DNA of 64,000 nt from assembly GCF_050908235.1 (NCBI RefSeq), contig NZ_CP194340.1; one strand, written 5' to 3'. Below, in pieces: positions 61,889-64,000 of this stretch. The position numbers and the translations under genes were made by a program. The notes under the pieces were generated by a model. That model was not told the DNA's origin, did no database searches, and saw only the letters and a program-made list of their open reading frames with translations. This stretch comes from Pseudoramibacter alactolyticus (GTDB taxonomy: Bacteria > Bacillota > Clostridia > Eubacteriales > Eubacteriaceae). The first letter of the stretch is position 1; each line of letters begins with the position of its first letter.

Positions 61889-61915
61889 AGAGACTCCTAA
61901 CGGGGTCTCTTTTTT
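61889..61915 (+). terminator. Terminator after the PFOR gene
   Basis: A 9-bp stem AGAGACTCC / GGGGTCTCT (one G-U) with a TAAC loop is followed by T residues. Confidence 0.85.
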
Positions 61916-61930
61916 ATGCGTGGGTACGTT

Positions 61931-61959
61931 TTGACAGTTTGTCATTTTTTTGATACACT
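61931..61959 (+). promoter_or_regulatory. Promoter of rho
   Basis: TTGACA (61931-61936) and TACACT (61954-61959) with a 17-bp spacer and a TGA extended -10. Confidence 0.6.
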
Positions 61960-62049
61960 TCAAAACATGTTTATCAATTTTCTGTGATTTTTTCTTTCAA
62001 TTTTTTCGGTAATGATCATCAATCGTTTCACGCATTTCGGAGGTTTTTC

Positions 62050-63666
62050 TTGAATTTAAATCAAATGACGGTTTCTGAATTAAAACAACTTGCCGCATCG
62101 CTGAATATTCCGCTAAAGGGTCGGGTTCTTAAAAAGGAATTGATCGAGCAAATTCAAGCGCTGCAACAGGCGACGGATTCGGCAGATCAAAAAGAAGCCG
62201 AGCCGATTGAGACAAAAAGAACATCTCGAGAAAAAGAATCGCGGCGGCTGGGACGTTATAAATTAAACGATAATATTGAAGAGGCTGTCGTTTATGAAGG
62301 AGCAGTGCGCGTTTTGCCGGAGGGCTACGGCATTATTGACCGGCAAAATGAGCTCGGTATTTATGTGTCGGCCTCACAGATTCAGAAATTCCGCATTGAA
62401 ACCGGCGATGTGCTCGGAGGCCGTGTGCGCGCGCCTAAGCCTGGAGAAAAATACGCGGCCATGCTCTTTTTGGATCGCGTCAACGGCAAACGAACGGCCG
62501 ACCTCATCAAAAAAATGGAAAAGCTAATGGCCTCCAATGCGGTGGCGGATGAGGCGCGTTATCAGAAAAGTCAGTCCGGCATTTTGGATATTACGGCCGA
62601 TGGCTACGGTTTTTTGCGCACAAAGGATTTTTTGCCGGGAGAACAGGATATTTATGTTGCGGCGAATGTGATACGTCGATATCAGCTGCGCACGGGGGAT
62701 AAAATTGAAGGGCATGTGCGCAAATCCGGCGAAAATGATCGTTACGACGCATTGCTTTACGTCGAAAAGGTAAACGGTGATTTGCCGGAGACTGTGACGC
62801 ACCGGCCCCATTTCGTGCGCTTGACACCGATTTTTCCCAACGAGCGGATTAACCTTGAAACGCCGGTGGAATCCATGGCGGCTCGGATCATCGATCTCTT
62901 TGCCCCCATCGGCCGAGGACAGCGGGGGTTGATTGTGGCACCGCCCAAGGCCGGGAAAACGACATTGCTTAAGATAATTGCGAACGGCATTCGAACCAAT
63001 GCCCCCGAAATGGAGCTCATTGTGCTTTTGGTCGACGAACGGCCGGAAGAAGTGACTGATATGCAACGTTCGGTCGACGCTGATATTGTGTCTTCCACCT
63101 TTGATGAACCGGTAATGAAGCATTTGCAGGCGGCGGAGATGGTGTTGGCCCGCGGACAGCGCCTGGTGGAGCAGGGGAAGAATGTGGTGATTCTTGTGGA
63201 TAGTCTGACACGATTGGCCCGCAGCAATAATTTGGTGATTGAGCCCTCGGGGCGAACGCTGACCGGGGGGCTGGATCCGGAGAGTTTGTATTTCCCAAAG
63301 AAATTTTTCGGGGCAGCGCGCAATATTGAAAATGGCGGGAGTTTGACAATTCTGGCAACAGCGTTGATTGACACCGGCAGCCGAATGGATGATATTATTT
63401 ATGAAGAGTTTAAAGGAACGGGCAATATGGAATTAACGCTCAGTCGCGATCTGGCAGAGCGGCATATCTTTCCAGCCATTGATATTCGCCGCAGCGGTAC
63501 CCGCCGAGACGATTTATTGTTAAGCCGGCAGGAAGAACAAATTGCTGTGCAGCTGCGCAAAGCCTATGCCAAGGATTCAGTAGTGACTTTTGCAGAAAAA
63601 ATGACAACATTGCTTGAGCACACACCGAATAATGCAGCGTTGATTCAGCGATTTAATCGTGAGTAG
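62050..63666 (+). CDS. rho: Transcription termination factor Rho with duplicated RNA-binding domain
   Basis: A 538-residue hexameric RNA helicase/translocase. The N-terminal Rho_N helices are VSELKQLAASLNIPLKGRV. Unusually there are two primary RNA-binding (CSD-like) modules, about residues 81-145 (LPEGYGIIDR.. IYVSASQIQKFRIETGD) and 176-243 (TADGYGFLRTKD.. IYVAANVIRRYQLRTGD). The motor has Walker A VAPPKAGKTTLLK, VLLVDERPEEVTDM, Walker B VILVDSLTRLAR and the Q/R-loop region. TTG 62050 was chosen because CGGAGG lies six bases upstream; ATG 62065 is too far from it. Confidence 0.93.
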   Translation: MNLNQMTVSELKQLAASLNIPLKGRVLKKELIEQIQALQQATDSADQKEAEPIETKRTSREKESRRLGRYKLNDNIEEAVVYEGAVRVLPEGYGIIDRQNELGIYVSASQIQKFRIETGDVLGGRVRAPKPGEKYAAMLFLDRVNGKRTADLIKKMEKLMASNAVADEARYQKSQSGILDITADGYGFLRTKDFLPGEQDIYVAANVIRRYQLRTGDKIEGHVRKSGENDRYDALLYVEKVNGDLPETVTHRPHFVRLTPIFPNERINLETPVESMAARIIDLFAPIGRGQRGLIVAPPKAGKTTLLKIIANGIRTNAPEMELIVLLVDERPEEVTDMQRSVDADIVSSTFDEPVMKHLQAAEMVLARGQRLVEQGKNVVILVDSLTRLARSNNLVIEPSGRTLTGGLDPESLYFPKKFFGAARNIENGGSLTILATALIDTGSRMDDIIYEEFKGTGNMELTLSRDLAERHIFPAIDIRRSGTRRDDLLLSRQEEQIAVQLRKAYAKDSVVTFAEKMTTLLEHTPNNAALIQRFNRE

Positions 63667-63669
63667 AGC

Positions 63670-63698
63670 TTGCAATTCCAGTATTGGTTTGTTATAAT
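63670..63698 (+). promoter_or_regulatory. Promoter of rpmE
   Basis: TTGCAA (63670-63675) and TATAAT (63693-63698) with a 17-bp spacer begin right after rho. Confidence 0.7.
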
Positions 63699-63761
63699 AA
63701 CACCGCTGAAATCCAATCAAAGCGCTTTGATTTCGAATAAACGACGAAAGAGGTGAATACG

Positions 63762-63971
63762 ATGAAAGAAGGCATCCACCCGAATTATGGGAAGTCTGTC
63801 GTGAAATGTGCTTGTGGCAATACTTTTGAAACAGGTTCTGTCAAGTCGGAACTGCGTGTTGAAATTTGTTCTGCCTGCCATCCGTTCTTTACGGGGAAGC
63901 AGAAGCTGGTTGACTCCGGCGGACGCGTCGAACGCTTCAATAAAAAATATGCGAAAGCACTCAAAAAATAA
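63762..63971 (+). CDS. rpmE: 50S ribosomal protein L31 (zinc-binding type)
   Basis: A 69-residue L31 protein of the large subunit. The start KEGIHPNYG and the zinc ligands CACGNTF and ICSACHPF (CxC plus CxxC) show the zinc-binding form, not the zinc-free paralogue used under zinc starvation. GAAAGAGG lies nine bases before ATG 63762. The rho-rpmE order is widespread in Firmicutes. Confidence 0.97.
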   Translation: MKEGIHPNYGKSVVKCACGNTFETGSVKSELRVEICSACHPFFTGKQKLVDSGGRVERFNKKYAKALKK

Positions 63972-63996
63972 GTCGGTATTCCGACTTATTTTTTAT
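63967..63996 (+). terminator. Terminator after rpmE
   Basis: A 10-bp stem AATAAGTCGG / CCGACTTATT with a TATT loop is followed by T residues. It overlaps the rpmE stop codon. Confidence 0.85.
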
Positions 63997-64000
63997 TTAT

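Noticed and set aside
1..64000. CRISPR array or prophage
   Set aside because: No regularly spaced direct repeats and no phage structural, packaging or lysis genes were seen.

Overview
The window is chromosomal DNA from a Gram-positive anaerobe of the class Clostridia. It carries a complete core backbone: the ffh-rpsP-khpA-rimM-trmD-rplS order, RbgA, GatCAB for indirect Gln-tRNA formation, an oxygen-sensitive pyruvate:ferredoxin oxidoreductase, a RelQ-type alarmone synthetase, and AGGAGG-like ribosome binding sites. Core genes look mid-GC, and a few accessory stretches are clearly more AT-rich. I cannot name the species; an Eubacteriaceae-like clostridium is a guess.

Layout. 1-7.4 kb: translation, secretion and ribosome-assembly genes (ffh end, rpsP, khpA, rimM, trmD, rplS, lepB, rbgA, rnhB, yraN), then trxB and a glutathione-peroxidase-like gene, then tRNA-Pro, a CAU tRNA and tRNA-Phe. 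7.8-12.1 kb: polA, coaE, tRNA-Leu, tRNA-Gly and a CoA-type Nudix hydrolase. 12.1-21.1 kb: an accessory island of intact methyltransferases mixed with at least seven decaying genes. It has a serine-recombinase relic at its left edge, and an IS3-family element (IS copy 1) has cut an esterase gene in two. 21.3-27.7 kb: an acid-sugar catabolic locus with a beta-hydroxyacid dehydrogenase, a DUF1537 kinase, a GntP permease, a cyclase-family hydrolase, an AEC carrier and a GntR/FCD regulator. 27.7-33.1 kb: an MtnK-like kinase, a DUF815 ATPase, RecX, a D-2-hydroxyacid dehydrogenase and RelQ. 33.2-36.2 kb: a MacAB-like efflux operon. 37.6-41.0 kb: a CsoR-controlled copper operon whose CopA ends in a fused CopZ-like domain. 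Its terminator is split by IS copy 2, whose predicted proteins are identical to those of copy 1. 42.7-49.7 kb: tRNA-Leu, an unrecognised 816-residue zinc-ribbon protein, an OmpR-type two-component pair and pcrA. 49.7-57.5 kb: ligA (frameshifted in this sequence), gatCAB, rph, rdgB, a YfcE-like phosphoesterase and maf. 57.6-58.1 kb: five tRNAs. 58.3-64 kb: pyruvate:ferredoxin oxidoreductase, a Rho with a duplicated RNA-binding domain, and rpmE.

The most notable observations are these. The IS sits in the loop of the copper-operon terminator. The copA-copZ fusion keeps the copZ ribosome binding site and start codon. Rho has two RNA-binding modules. ligA, normally essential, is frameshifted. The acid-sugar operon has a cyclase-family enzyme but no aldolase. 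The 816-residue protein is unfamiliar and looks internally repeated. Excising the IS in silico restores the esterase reading frame exactly, with a 3-bp target duplication. No CRISPR array, intact prophage or replication origin was seen.
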